NCBI RefSeq assembly: GCF_024749285.1
Contig: NZ_CP087196.1
Span: 4,898,001-4,962,000, forward strand
DNA: 64,000 nucleotides
Direction: 5' to 3'
Source of the DNA: Pseudomonas sp. B21-015
GTDB taxonomy: Bacteria > Pseudomonadota > Gammaproteobacteria > Pseudomonadales > Pseudomonadaceae
Positions 43,095 to 51,134 of the stretch are shown here, piece by piece. Positions within the stretch are counted from its first letter, which is position 1, and every line of letters starts with the position of its first letter. The notes beneath the pieces are model-generated. The model did no database searches and was not told the DNA's origin. It saw nothing but the letters and a program-made list of their open reading frames with translations. The translations under genes were made by a program, and so were the position numbers.

Positions 43095-44118
43095 TCACGA
43101 CCCGCAGTTTTCGGTGATCGGGGGCGACTACATTCAGACGCTGCTGTCAAACTCGACAGTGGACATTATCAATATCGTCGAACATTGCTACCTACTGCAT
43201 CACAGCGGCAACACCGTCAATCCGGATAGCTATTTTCTGAAATTCGATGACAAGCCCGAGGCTCGCATCATCGCGTTACCCACAGCCATCCGAGACGAAA
43301 ATAACGGCTCCTCGTTTTCGGGCATCAAGTGGATTGCGAGCTACCCGCGCAATATTGATGCGAATCTGCAACGGGCTTCAGCCGTCATTGTGCTTAACGA
43401 CTATCAAACCGGTTATCCGTTCGCATGTCTTGAAGCGTCGCAGATCAGCGCCGCCCGCACTGCTGCTTCCGCGGTGCTGGCCGCTAGCCGGCTCGGTCCG
43501 CAGAACCGACGCGCAGCACGCCTGGGCATAATCGGTGGAGGCCTTATTGCGAGCACTATTCTCAAGTTTTTCAAGGCTCACGGTTGGCAGTTCGAAGATG
43601 TGTGCCTGTATGACATATCCGCGCAACATTGCGAAAAATTTGTCCGCAACGTAAATGCGCGCTCAATTTACCCTGTGCGCCCAGGCTCCCAAGACGAGGC
43701 ACTCAGCGCAGACATCGTTGTGTTGGCGACCACAGCAGGCAGCCCGTGGATCCCGGCAACACACACCTTTGTTCAGTCACAGTTGGTATTGAACATTTCC
43801 CTGCGTGACCTGCCACCTGAAACCATCCTTGCCTGTAACAACATCCTGGACGATGTCGACCACTGCATGAAAGCTAATACATCACCGCATCTCGCAGAGC
43901 AGCAGTATGGGCATCGCGATTTCATTTCTGGGACTCTGGCTGAATTCATTCTTGGTCAAGCGCGGATCGATACCGGCAAGCCAACCATATTCTCGCCGTT
44001 CGGCCTGGGCGTCCTCGATCTGGGAGTTGCGATGTTTATCTATCAGAAAAGCCAACTTGCCGGCGCGCGTCATGCCATTCCCGGATTTTTTTCGACAACT
44101 CGACGCTGGACCGACTGA
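43087..44118 (+). CDS. sbnB: SbnB-like dehydrogenase (L-2,3-diaminopropionate-forming)
   Basis: The 343-residue protein belongs to the ornithine cyclodeaminase/mu-crystallin fold. It has IKWIASYPRNI (substrate region), the NAD-binding GIIGGGLIAST (about residues 151-161), NDYQTGYPFACLEA and VVLATTAGSPW. SbnB oxidatively cleaves ACEGA with NAD+ to give L-Dap and 2-oxoglutarate. The start ATG at 43087 overlaps the SbnA stop, so translation is coupled. L-Dap is the established beta-lactam precursor in sulfazecin. Confidence 0.85.
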   Translation: MHNHDPQFSVIGGDYIQTLLSNSTVDIINIVEHCYLLHHSGNTVNPDSYFLKFDDKPEARIIALPTAIRDENNGSSFSGIKWIASYPRNIDANLQRASAVIVLNDYQTGYPFACLEASQISAARTAASAVLAASRLGPQNRRAARLGIIGGGLIASTILKFFKAHGWQFEDVCLYDISAQHCEKFVRNVNARSIYPVRPGSQDEALSADIVVLATTAGSPWIPATHTFVQSQLVLNISLRDLPPETILACNNILDDVDHCMKANTSPHLAEQQYGHRDFISGTLAEFILGQARIDTGKPTIFSPFGLGVLDLGVAMFIYQKSQLAGARHAIPGFFSTTRRWTD

Positions 44119-44244
44119 AGCGACCGGCCCCGCTGCAGCGCAACCATCACCGGTACTGCACAGACACGCCGAGCATCACCACTGTTTTTACCTATCGAGC
44201 TGCGCCTTAACCCTTTCATCGCTTTTCTGGAATCGCACGCGCCA

Positions 44245-45459
44245 ATGTCTATCTCATTTCCGAAGTGCCTAAAAACCAAGCGTTCTCTTCTCCTGCTTCC
44301 AATAATCGCTGCCTTGGCACTGTTTGTTTATGGCGGATCAAGCACTACATCCGCGTCGCAGCCAAGTGCAGGTAATCCAGGAGAAGCGGCCGTACCGGTG
44401 ACGGCGGTCGAAGTGCTGAGTATGGACTTACCGATGTACCTTACGGGCGTCGGGCTGGTTCAGCCAATCGAGCAGATCACGATAAAAAGTCAGGTCGACG
44501 GCCAGATCACCAAAGTGCTCTTTAAACAGGGGCAATTCGTACGAAAAGGCGATCCACTGTTCGAGATCGACAGTCGATCATTTCGTGCGACGCTGGATCA
44601 GGTAGTCGCCAAGAAGGAACAGAATCAAGCGATGCTCGCAAACGCCAAACTGGACCTAGAAAGGCACTTGAAACTCGCGAAGGTCAACGCAATTTCCATG
44701 CAGGCGCTCGAAGCGCAGAAAGCACTGGTCGCACAATTGACGGCACAGGTACGCGGTGACCAAGCAGCCATTCAGAGTGCGCAGGTGCAGGCCGGGTATA
44801 CGACGGTGAATGCACCGCTGCCCGGAAGGGTCGGTTTCCAACTCGTAGATCCGGGCAATATCGTGAAGGCGAACGACACGTCGATTCTCACACTCGTTCG
44901 GATTTCACCGATCTCAGTGGTGTACTCCCAACCTGAGAATGCATTACCTGCGATCCATCAGGCGATCGCCGCAGGTAAGGTCTCGATCGATGCGCTGACG
45001 ACTGATGGCAAGACGCTCCTGTCCAGCGGGCATGTGAGCGCCGTCGACAACAGCGTCGACTCCTCCAGTGGAACAATCCGTCTGAAAGCGGAATTCTTGA
45101 ATGACACGAATGCGCTTTGGCCAGGACAGTCAGTGATGACTCGTACGGTGATTAGCGTGTTAAAGCAGGCGATCGTGGTACCTGAAGATGCTGTTCAACA
45201 TGGGCCCGAAGGCCTATTTACCTATGTAGTCGGAGACGACAACCGGGTGACAGTACAACCGATCGTCGTCGAACACAGATCAGTGGGATATGCCGCTATA
45301 ACAAGCGGTTTGCAGCCAAAGCAGCGAGTAGTGGTTAAAGGGCAATATCGCTTGCAGGACCGAACGCTTGTCTCCGTTACGTTGGCGAACACCAATGCTA
45401 CATCGGACACGCAAATGCAGACGGAGTCGACAGCCCGGCTCGCGATGGACGCTCAATGA
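44245..45459 (+). CDS. RND efflux periplasmic adaptor (MdtA/MexE type)
   Basis: The 404-residue protein starts with an uncleaved or cleaved N-terminal hydrophobic segment (LLLLPIIAALALFVYGG). Then come the biotinyl-lipoyl halves: GVGLVQPIEQITIKSQVDGQ before, and APLPGRVGFQLVDPGNIV after, a coiled-coil hairpin (about 110-175). It bridges the inner-membrane pump to the outer-membrane factor. The pump gene starts within its stop codon (ATGA). It is 126 bp downstream of SbnB. Confidence 0.85.
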   Translation: MSISFPKCLKTKRSLLLLPIIAALALFVYGGSSTTSASQPSAGNPGEAAVPVTAVEVLSMDLPMYLTGVGLVQPIEQITIKSQVDGQITKVLFKQGQFVRKGDPLFEIDSRSFRATLDQVVAKKEQNQAMLANAKLDLERHLKLAKVNAISMQALEAQKALVAQLTAQVRGDQAAIQSAQVQAGYTTVNAPLPGRVGFQLVDPGNIVKANDTSILTLVRISPISVVYSQPENALPAIHQAIAAGKVSIDALTTDGKTLLSSGHVSAVDNSVDSSSGTIRLKAEFLNDTNALWPGQSVMTRTVISVLKQAIVVPEDAVQHGPEGLFTYVVGDDNRVTVQPIVVEHRSVGYAAITSGLQPKQRVVVKGQYRLQDRTLVSVTLANTNATSDTQMQTESTARLAMDAQ

Positions 45460-48400
45460 CCATGAACACGAACCTGTTTGCCCCGTTCATCCGTTACCCA
45501 GTCGCGACCTGTCTGCTGATGGTTGGCATCATCTTTAGCGGGCTTGTCGCCTATTTTCATCTGCCCGTCGCGCCGCTGCCTCAGGTCGAATTTCCCACCA
45601 TTCAAGTATCCGCGACGCTTCCAGGGGCCGATCCAATCTCTGTCGCATCGTCGCTCGCGCAACCGCTAGAAACACAGCTCGCGAAAATCCCATACGTCAC
45701 GCAGATGACATCGCAGAGCACGTTAAGCTCGACGTCGATCGTTCTGCAGTTCAGTCTGGATCGCAACATCGACGCCGCGGGGAACGATGTGCAGGCCGCT
45801 ATAAACGCGGCAGCCGCACAATTGCCCAAAGACCTACCATCACCTCCGACGTTTCAGAAACTCAACCCGGCCGACCCTCCGATTCTACTGCTGAGCGCGA
45901 CCTCCGCGACACTACCGCTGACGACCATCAATGACTATGTTGAAACACGGCTCACGCAAAGCCTGAGTCAGATCGATGGCGTCGGTGCTGTGTCGATCGG
46001 AGGCCAACAGAAACCGTCGATCCGTATCCAGCTCGATCCCCTGAAACTAGCTGCCAAAGGCCTGTCGCTTGAAGACGTACGACTGTCGTTAACGAGGGTC
46101 TCGGGGGTCAGTCCCAAAGGGGTGCTGAACGGAGCGACACGCTCATATACCATTTATACGAACGGCCAGATCACTGATCCCACCGAGTGGAACAATGCGA
46201 TCATCGCTCACCGAGAAGGCAATCCGATTCGCGTCAGCGATGTCGGTACAGCGATACTCGGACCGGAAGACAGTACGCTGTCAGCATGGCTCGACAGTAA
46301 GCGGGCGATCACCATCGGCATTTACAAGAAGCCAGGTGCTAATACAGTCGACACTGTCGACAAGATCAAAGCGAAACTGCCGGAGCTCGTTGCGACGCTT
46401 CCACCGTCACTGAAAGTCGCTGTTCTTGCAGACCGAACTCAGACTATCCGCGCATCGTTGCTCGATATCGAACTGACACTGCTCGTTAACATCGTTCTGG
46501 TCGTCCTGGTCATCTATGCATTTCTAGGGAACGTGCGCACAACGATCATTCCAGCCGTCACGGTGCCCGTGTCGCTCCTCGGAGCATGTTCGCTCATGTG
46601 GGCATGTGGATACAGCCTGGACAACATCTCACTAATGGCGTTGACCATCGCGGTGGGCTTCGTCGTCGATGACGCGATCGTGATGGTGGAGAATATTTCG
46701 CGCCACATCGAGCAGGGCGTATCGCCGAGGCAGGCCGCGTTCAAAGGCCTTAGTGAAACCAGCTTCACGATTGCGTCTATCAGCATCTCGCTCGTCGCGG
46801 CCCTGATCCCCCTACTACTGATGGACGGCATCATCGGGCGAATGTTTCGGGAGTTCGCGGTCACGCTGTCAATGACGATTATCGTATCGGCGTTCGTATC
46901 ACTGACGCTGACGCCGATGATGGCTTGCTACCTACTACGGCCGACATTGCCCGAAAACGAACGCTCCGATGGCTGGATCAAAAAAAGTCTGGATCGGCTC
47001 ACGCATGGGTATGAGCGCTACCTCGATATCGCCCTAAAGCATCAATTCGCCACGCTCTGCGTCTTTTTTCTTTCGCTGATTGCATCCGTGTTTCTCTATA
47101 TCGGCATACCCAAAGGTTTCTTTCCGCAACAGGACACCGGCCTCATTACCGGTTTATCGGAGGCCTCACAGGATATCTCGGTCGAAGAAATGGGGCGGCA
47201 TTCCAAAGCACTGGCCGCGATCATTAGCAAGGATCCCGCAGTCGAGCACTGCTTGATGGCTGTCGGCGGCAGCGCTTATACCGGCACCACTGTCAACAAC
47301 GGGCGCTGGTACATTACGCTGAAGCCTCGTAATCAGCGCGACGCTTCTGCTGACGAGGTCATCCAGCGTCTGAAGCCGCAGCTCGCAAAAGTGACGGGGG
47401 TACGCCTGTACATGCAGGCTGCACAGGACGTCATCATCGGTGCACGACTCTCCCGCACGCAATATCAGCTCACACTGCAGAGCGCGGACGTTGCGGAACT
47501 GACGAAGTGGGCACCGCGACTACTCACCCAGTTGTCGTCGTTGCCGCAACTCAGGGATGTAGCGACGGACCAGCAGGTAAACGGCACGGCGCTGAGTGTG
47601 TCAATTGATCGCGATCAGGTTGCACGCTACGGCCTAACCCCTGAATTGATTGACGACACTTTGTACAACGCCTTCGGACAACGTCAGATTGCGCAATATT
47701 TCACGCAACTAGCGACCTACAAAGTCATCATGGAGGTGCTGCCGTCTTTGCAACGCGATGCGAGTGCACTGGATAGGATCTATGTGAAATCGCCGTCGAC
47801 AGGCGCCATGGTACCGCTGTCTTCGGTGGCGCAATGGACGACGGATCCGGTGCAACCGTTATCAGTCAATCACCAGTCACATTTCCCATCGGTCACGATC
47901 AGCTTCAACCTCGCACCTGGTGTATCGCTTGGTCAGGCGACCACAGCGATCGAGGCCGCGCAAGCACAACTGCAACTACCGCCAGCGGTGTTGAGCTCGT
48001 TTCAGGGAACCGCCCAGGCTTTCCAGAGTACGCTGGCGACAATGCCTATCCTGATCATCTCGGCGCTGGTCGTCGCGTACCTGATTCTTGGCGCACTTTA
48101 TGGGAGCTTTGTTCATCCGTTAACTATTCTATCGACCTTGCCTTCGGCTGGTGTCGGAGCAATCGCCACCCTTTGGCTCTTTCACTATGACTTCAGTCTG
48201 ATCGCATTGATTGGCATTATTTTGTTGATCGGCATCGTCAAGAAGAACGGAATCATGATGGTCGACTTCGCCATTACCGCGACACGCCGAGACAACATGT
48301 CGTCGTTCGACGCCATCCGCACTGCATGCCTGCTACGCTTTCGTCCGATCATGATGACGACGATGACCGCTCTATTCGGTGCGCTGCCTCTATTGCTAGG

Positions 48401-48602
48401 TACCGGCATGGGCTCGGAGCTACGGCGACCGTTGGGCTATGCTCTGGTCGGTGGCCTCGTCATAAGCCAACTGCTCACCCTGTTCACCACGCCGGTCATC
48501 TATCTTTATCTCGACAGTTTGTCAAAACGGCTGAACCGATGGTTTGGATCGCACAGTGAGGCTCACGCTGCAGATCAGCGCGCCGAAATATCGGGTCAGT
48601 AG
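45456..48602 (+). CDS. RND efflux pump (MdtB/MdtC-like, HAE1 family)
   Basis: The 1048-residue protein has the RND layout of 12 membrane helices and two large periplasmic loops. It shows LPQVEFPTIQVSATLPGADP near the start, the helix-4 motif GFVVDDAIVMVENISRHIE with the proton-relay Asp pair, and GIVKKNGIMMVDFAI in helix 10. MdtB/MdtC-type pumps export bile salts, novobiocin and similar compounds; which substrate this one takes is unknown. Its placement next to Dap genes suggests product export or self-resistance. No outer-membrane gene follows; the one at 35502 probably completes the system. Confidence 0.9.
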   Translation: MTMNTNLFAPFIRYPVATCLLMVGIIFSGLVAYFHLPVAPLPQVEFPTIQVSATLPGADPISVASSLAQPLETQLAKIPYVTQMTSQSTLSSTSIVLQFSLDRNIDAAGNDVQAAINAAAAQLPKDLPSPPTFQKLNPADPPILLLSATSATLPLTTINDYVETRLTQSLSQIDGVGAVSIGGQQKPSIRIQLDPLKLAAKGLSLEDVRLSLTRVSGVSPKGVLNGATRSYTIYTNGQITDPTEWNNAIIAHREGNPIRVSDVGTAILGPEDSTLSAWLDSKRAITIGIYKKPGANTVDTVDKIKAKLPELVATLPPSLKVAVLADRTQTIRASLLDIELTLLVNIVLVVLVIYAFLGNVRTTIIPAVTVPVSLLGACSLMWACGYSLDNISLMALTIAVGFVVDDAIVMVENISRHIEQGVSPRQAAFKGLSETSFTIASISISLVAALIPLLLMDGIIGRMFREFAVTLSMTIIVSAFVSLTLTPMMACYLLRPTLPENERSDGWIKKSLDRLTHGYERYLDIALKHQFATLCVFFLSLIASVFLYIGIPKGFFPQQDTGLITGLSEASQDISVEEMGRHSKALAAIISKDPAVEHCLMAVGGSAYTGTTVNNGRWYITLKPRNQRDASADEVIQRLKPQLAKVTGVRLYMQAAQDVIIGARLSRTQYQLTLQSADVAELTKWAPRLLTQLSSLPQLRDVATDQQVNGTALSVSIDRDQVARYGLTPELIDDTLYNAFGQRQIAQYFTQLATYKVIMEVLPSLQRDASALDRIYVKSPSTGAMVPLSSVAQWTTDPVQPLSVNHQSHFPSVTISFNLAPGVSLGQATTAIEAAQAQLQLPPAVLSSFQGTAQAFQSTLATMPILIISALVVAYLILGALYGSFVHPLTILSTLPSAGVGAIATLWLFHYDFSLIALIGIILLIGIVKKNGIMMVDFAITATRRDNMSSFDAIRTACLLRFRPIMMTTMTALFGALPLLLGTGMGSELRRPLGYALVGGLVISQLLTLFTTPVIYLYLDSLSKRLNRWFGSHSEAHAADQRAEISGQ

Positions 48603-48682
48603 TAGATGCCTTCAGGATCAGGATTGCCATCTGGCCGTACTCGGTTTCTCGCTGATTATGTACAGTTTCGCTAACGTCCAGG

Positions 48683-48805
48683 ATGACGAAAACTATGACG
48701 CTCTTTACCCGATTCACACTCATTGCGATCGCCTTCGTAGTCATGCTTTCAGCGCCTCTGACGCTGGAAGCGAACACAAGTCGACATCAGCAATATCTCG
48801 TATAA
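48683..48805 (+). CDS. Possible 40-residue peptide or truncated secreted protein
   Basis: A short frame begins MTKTMTLFTRFTLIAIAFVV and reads as a typical signal peptide (basic N-region, hydrophobic core, MLSAPLTLEA cleavage region), then stops after about ten more residues. It is either a small exported peptide or the 5' remnant of a longer gene cut off at the cluster edge. CCAGG just before the ATG is a weak ribosome site. Low confidence. Confidence 0.3.
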   Translation: MTKTMTLFTRFTLIAIAFVVMLSAPLTLEANTSRHQQYLV

Positions 48806-48856
48806 ATATTGGCTATGAATATAGACCCTATAAATAATACTAATACCGAAACCTAT

Positions 48857-48884
48857 CGCTCCACGCCCGCAAGGGAGTGGAGCG
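48857..48884. other. Hairpin, 8-bp perfect stem
   Basis: CGCTCCAC (48857-48864) and GTGGAGCG (48877-48884) form a stem with a 12-nt interior that can pair further (CCC with GGG). There is no T-run after it. It could terminate the RND operon weakly or be a leftover end of a mobile element. Confidence 0.45.
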
Positions 48885-49022
48885 GCGGAATGCCAGAGAA
48901 CAAGGGAAGAATGTGACAGATTCAATGATTCAGATGCTCTGGAAATAAACCACTTTTTTGAGCCATCCGATCAGCTCGAACGCCGACCGAATGACTGGGC
49001 GCAAGCTCAGCCCATCGGCTGA

Positions 49023-49244
49023 TCATGCAGCCTTTAACTGCGACACCGCAGTGAGGGACTCGTGACTATCACGAGCCTCGATCCTAGCCATGACCCAGGC
49101 CATGACTTCACTTTCAACCCAGCCGACAGCCCTGTCACCCAATGACACTGGCTTCGGAAAGCTCCCCTCGCTGATGTACTTGTAGATCGTGGACCGACCC
49201 AGGCCGGTGGCGTGCTTGACGTCTTTCAGACGAATGATCCTCAT
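49023..49244 (-). CDS. AlpA-family phage/island regulator
   Basis: The 73-residue protein is an AlpA-type MerR-like HTH: MRIIRLKDVKHATGLGRSTI, YKYISEGSFPKPVSLGDRAV and GWVESEVMAWV. AlpA proteins activate excision genes in P4-like satellites and integrative islands and are usually found beside a tRNA-integrating integrase. Here it is about 1.7 kb from tRNA-Ser with no integrase seen. GGAG precedes the ATG. Confidence 0.85.
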   Translation of the reverse strand: MRIIRLKDVKHATGLGRSTIYKYISEGSFPKPVSLGDRAVGWVESEVMAWVMARIEARDSHESLTAVSQLKAA

Positions 49245-49299
49245 GAACTGGCTCCTCTGTATTCCGTTCAGAGGATTGGGAGGTCCTGTAGAAAAATAC

Positions 49300-49572
49300 C
49301 TACGTGTTCTTCGCCTTGCCGCCTGGCCGAGTCAGCAAGCCGTAGCGGTATCGATACTCGATAGGAATGTCAGACTCGCAGGTAAACTCCTGCGGCTTGG
49401 TATCGGGTTCAACGAATAAACAGCTACGCCAGCCATCTAAATCATGGGGCCGAGCAAGCAGCGTGATGCCGCAATAACCACGCTCCATAGGCTGAGGCAT
49501 GATGACGAAATCCATCGTGTCAAACGAAACCTCGGAGGCTTGGCAAAGCAGCTTCTTGATCTGTATTGCCAA
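49300..49572 (-). CDS. Hypothetical protein, island cargo
   Basis: The 90-residue frame (with a TTG start; an internal ATG at 49515 is possible) is not recognised. It contains DFVIMPQPMERGYCGITLLA and EYRYRYGLLTRPGG. It lies upstream of the alpA gene in the same direction, 55 bp away, and may be co-transcribed with it. No Shine-Dalgarno supports the TTG, so the start is unsure. Confidence 0.35.
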   Translation of the reverse strand: MAIQIKKLLCQASEVSFDTMDFVIMPQPMERGYCGITLLARPHDLDGWRSCLFVEPDTKPQEFTCESDIPIEYRYRYGLLTRPGGKAKNT

Positions 49573-49648
49573 TACGTAAACCCTATAGTGGAGTCAGATC
49601 GGCGAGGAGCTGGAGCGATCGAGAACGGGCATATTGATCATTGGGCAG

Positions 49649-50539
49649 ATGAAAAATGCCCGGAGGCAGGCGAAACGCAACGCCTCAGATAAAGACAAGG
49701 ACCGTAAGACCTATGCCTTCAAGCTCGGAATCGATGTAGAAGAAGAGCTGACGCGACTCACAAAGAAGCACAAGATTACTGCCGCCGACATGCTCAGCAG
49801 ACTGATCTCCGCCGAGCAGGATGCACATGCAAGTGTTGAGGAGAAGCTCAACGAAGCAAAAAAGACGCACAAAGAACTGCTGAGCAATTGCAGAAATCAG
49901 ACCAACCATTACAGACAGACCAACAGCACCCTGAGAGAGTTGCTGGAGGTCAGCGTGGCGCGACTGTGTCGATCTGCAGTCCTGCTGGAAGATGCCTCAA
50001 TCTCGACAGAGAGCCTCACCGAGGTGCAGCAGCACAGGATAGAACAGCTACGTAAGCAAACAATGACCGAAGTTGACGCCGATATAAAAGGTGAGATTAA
50101 GCTTCTACGCTCAGGGCTCCTTGATCGCCCCAGAAAAGGAAGTAACGCCACCCACCACGCATCGAAAGAAAATGCGGCAGAGACCGACAGCAGTACACCG
50201 ACGCAGCCAGCTCGTACCCAGGTGATAATTGATGAGAGCCCGGTCGCTCCCCCAGCACCTCAGGACCAGCAGACTCCAGAAGCAAAGCCCGAGTCCAGCT
50301 CGTCAGTCGCACGCAATAGTGCCAGCCCATTGACCGACGATCCTGTTAGTGGGGATCTGAAGGCACACCCCAATGAGAATGCTTCATCCCACCTAGAGAC
50401 AGACAGACCACCCCAGACTGCCCAAACAGCAACACTAAGCCCACCCAGCAAATACAAGGCCGGCCAGACTCTCGGGGACCTCATGCGCGAACAGCAGGAG
50501 AAAGAGGCCCTTGGTTTGGAAGCTAAGGCAGGAGGCTGA
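49649..50539 (+). CDS. Island hypothetical with RHH-like N-terminus and long disordered tail
   Basis: The 296-residue protein has a basic start, then KTYAFKLGIDVEEELTRLTK and ADMLSRLISAEQ, which resemble a ribbon-helix-helix type DNA-binding segment. A coiled region follows at about 60-150. The second half (about 165-280) is low-complexity, rich in Pro, Ser, Thr and Glu. I do not recognise the family. The layout is like conjugation/plasmid accessory proteins, but that is inference. The ATG at 49649 follows GGGCAG; an in-frame TTG five codons earlier is less likely. Confidence 0.45.
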   Translation: MKNARRQAKRNASDKDKDRKTYAFKLGIDVEEELTRLTKKHKITAADMLSRLISAEQDAHASVEEKLNEAKKTHKELLSNCRNQTNHYRQTNSTLRELLEVSVARLCRSAVLLEDASISTESLTEVQQHRIEQLRKQTMTEVDADIKGEIKLLRSGLLDRPRKGSNATHHASKENAAETDSSTPTQPARTQVIIDESPVAPPAPQDQQTPEAKPESSSSVARNSASPLTDDPVSGDLKAHPNENASSHLETDRPPQTAQTATLSPPSKYKAGQTLGDLMREQQEKEALGLEAKAGG

Positions 50540-50922
50540 TTAAAATCGGCTCATGAGACACCTTCCCGGGCAGGCGCTGAGCCCCTTGGGCAGTCTGGGC
50601 TGCTCACTGAGGTCTCAGTGCGCCCAGGCGGGCCAGCCTTGAACTGGTAGGGTGGGTCATCAGCTTGCTTCGGCACTGACACCTGCCCGACGCCCATAGC
50701 GACTCAATAGAGGGATTGCAACATGACGACGATAGAGTACTGACCGACCACGCACGCACAACAGGGCCGCAGATGACTAGGCCGCGCACGTCATACGATC
50801 TGATGAGTATTTTTATTCCAGACGCTCACACCGCTGCATTCACACCCTTTAGAGGGCGGCAGAGCAAAATCACACAAAAGTAGAGTGGGGGAACAGATGG
50901 GGGAACAGAAACCGCAGAATGC
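50540..50922. other. Non-coding stretch between island and tRNA
   Basis: No gene is supported in these 383 bp. The end shows two direct copies of GGGGGAACAG (50887-50896 and 50899-50908) separated by AT. I looked for an integrase remnant in all frames and saw no recognisable tyrosine-recombinase motif. Confidence 0.5.
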
Positions 50923-50951
50923 AAAAAGGCCCCATAGAATGGGGCCTTTTT
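50923..50951 (-). terminator. Intrinsic terminator of tRNA-Ser, bidirectional
   Basis: AAAAAGGCCCC and GGGGCCTTTTT form a stem around ATAGAAT. It has a T-run on both strands and lies 10 bp beyond the tRNA 3' end, so it ends the tRNA transcript. The GC-rich stem with flanking A and T runs is a textbook intrinsic terminator. Confidence 0.9.
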
Positions 50952-50960
50952 GTGCATATA

Positions 50961-51050
50961 TGGCGGAGAGATAGGGATTCGAACCCTAGGTACCGGTGAA
51001 GGTACAACGGATTTCGAATCCGTCCCATTCGGCCACTCTGGCATCTCTCC
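50961..51050 (-). tRNA. tRNA-Ser (anticodon CGA)
   Basis: A 90-nt class II tRNA beginning GGAGAGATGCCAGAGTGGCC. The anticodon stem-loop places CGA (complement of TCG at 51014-51016), and a long variable arm follows (GTACCTTCACCGGTAC). The T-loop is GGTTCGAATCC and the CCA end is encoded. The acceptor stem GGAGAGA pairs with TCTCTCC. Its 3' end faces the accessory island, the usual arrangement for integration at a tRNA gene. Confidence 0.97.
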
Positions 51051-51060
51051 AACGGCGCGC

Positions 51061-51089
51061 ATCATAACAGCACAATCGCCGGAAGCGAA
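51061..51089 (-). promoter_or_regulatory. Probable tRNA-Ser promoter
   Basis: On the minus strand TATGAT (51066-51061) lies just upstream of a GC-rich discriminator GCGCGCC and the tRNA start. The -35 (TTCGCT at 51089-51084, 17 bp away) is poor. The GC-rich discriminator is typical of stringently controlled stable-RNA promoters. Confidence 0.45.
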
Positions 51090-51134
51090 CCCCCTTGAGC
51101 GATTTTTTTCCGTGCTATCAGATGCTTGCGTCGA

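Larger units (their letters stand above)
48603..49022. other. 420-bp region downstream of the RND gene
   Basis: It contains a 40-codon signal-peptide-like reading frame (48683-48805) and a perfect 8-bp stem hairpin (48857-48884). I see nothing else supported. It separates the biosynthetic cluster from the AlpA/island remnant genes, so it may be a recombination junction. Confidence 0.5.
19461..50960. mobile_element. Accessory genomic island adjoining tRNA-Ser(CGA), boundaries approximate
   Basis: Between the last core-like gene and the 3' end of tRNA-Ser lies a block with a different character. It contains a truncated NYN gene, a full NRPS cluster with its own PPTase, an AlpA-type phage/island regulator and an island-type hypothetical, and none of the REP elements scattered through the left flank. 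The tRNA 3' end faces the block, as expected for tRNA-site integration. I saw no integrase and no second copy of the tRNA 3' end, so the left limit is a guess and the element is probably decayed. Confidence 0.5.

Noticed and set aside
42105..44118. Siderophore (staphyloferrin B-like) biosynthesis instead of a monobactam
   Set aside because: There are no IucA/IucC-type NIS synthetases, no citrate synthase, no TonB receptor and no Fur-box that I could see. The sulfotransferase, Cys-TE and NRPS modules fit the monobactam route.
50540..50960. Remnant of a tyrosine integrase next to tRNA-Ser
   Set aside because: No frame shows the R...HxxR...Y box or other integrase motifs; the proline-rich translation near 50890 is only the direct repeat.
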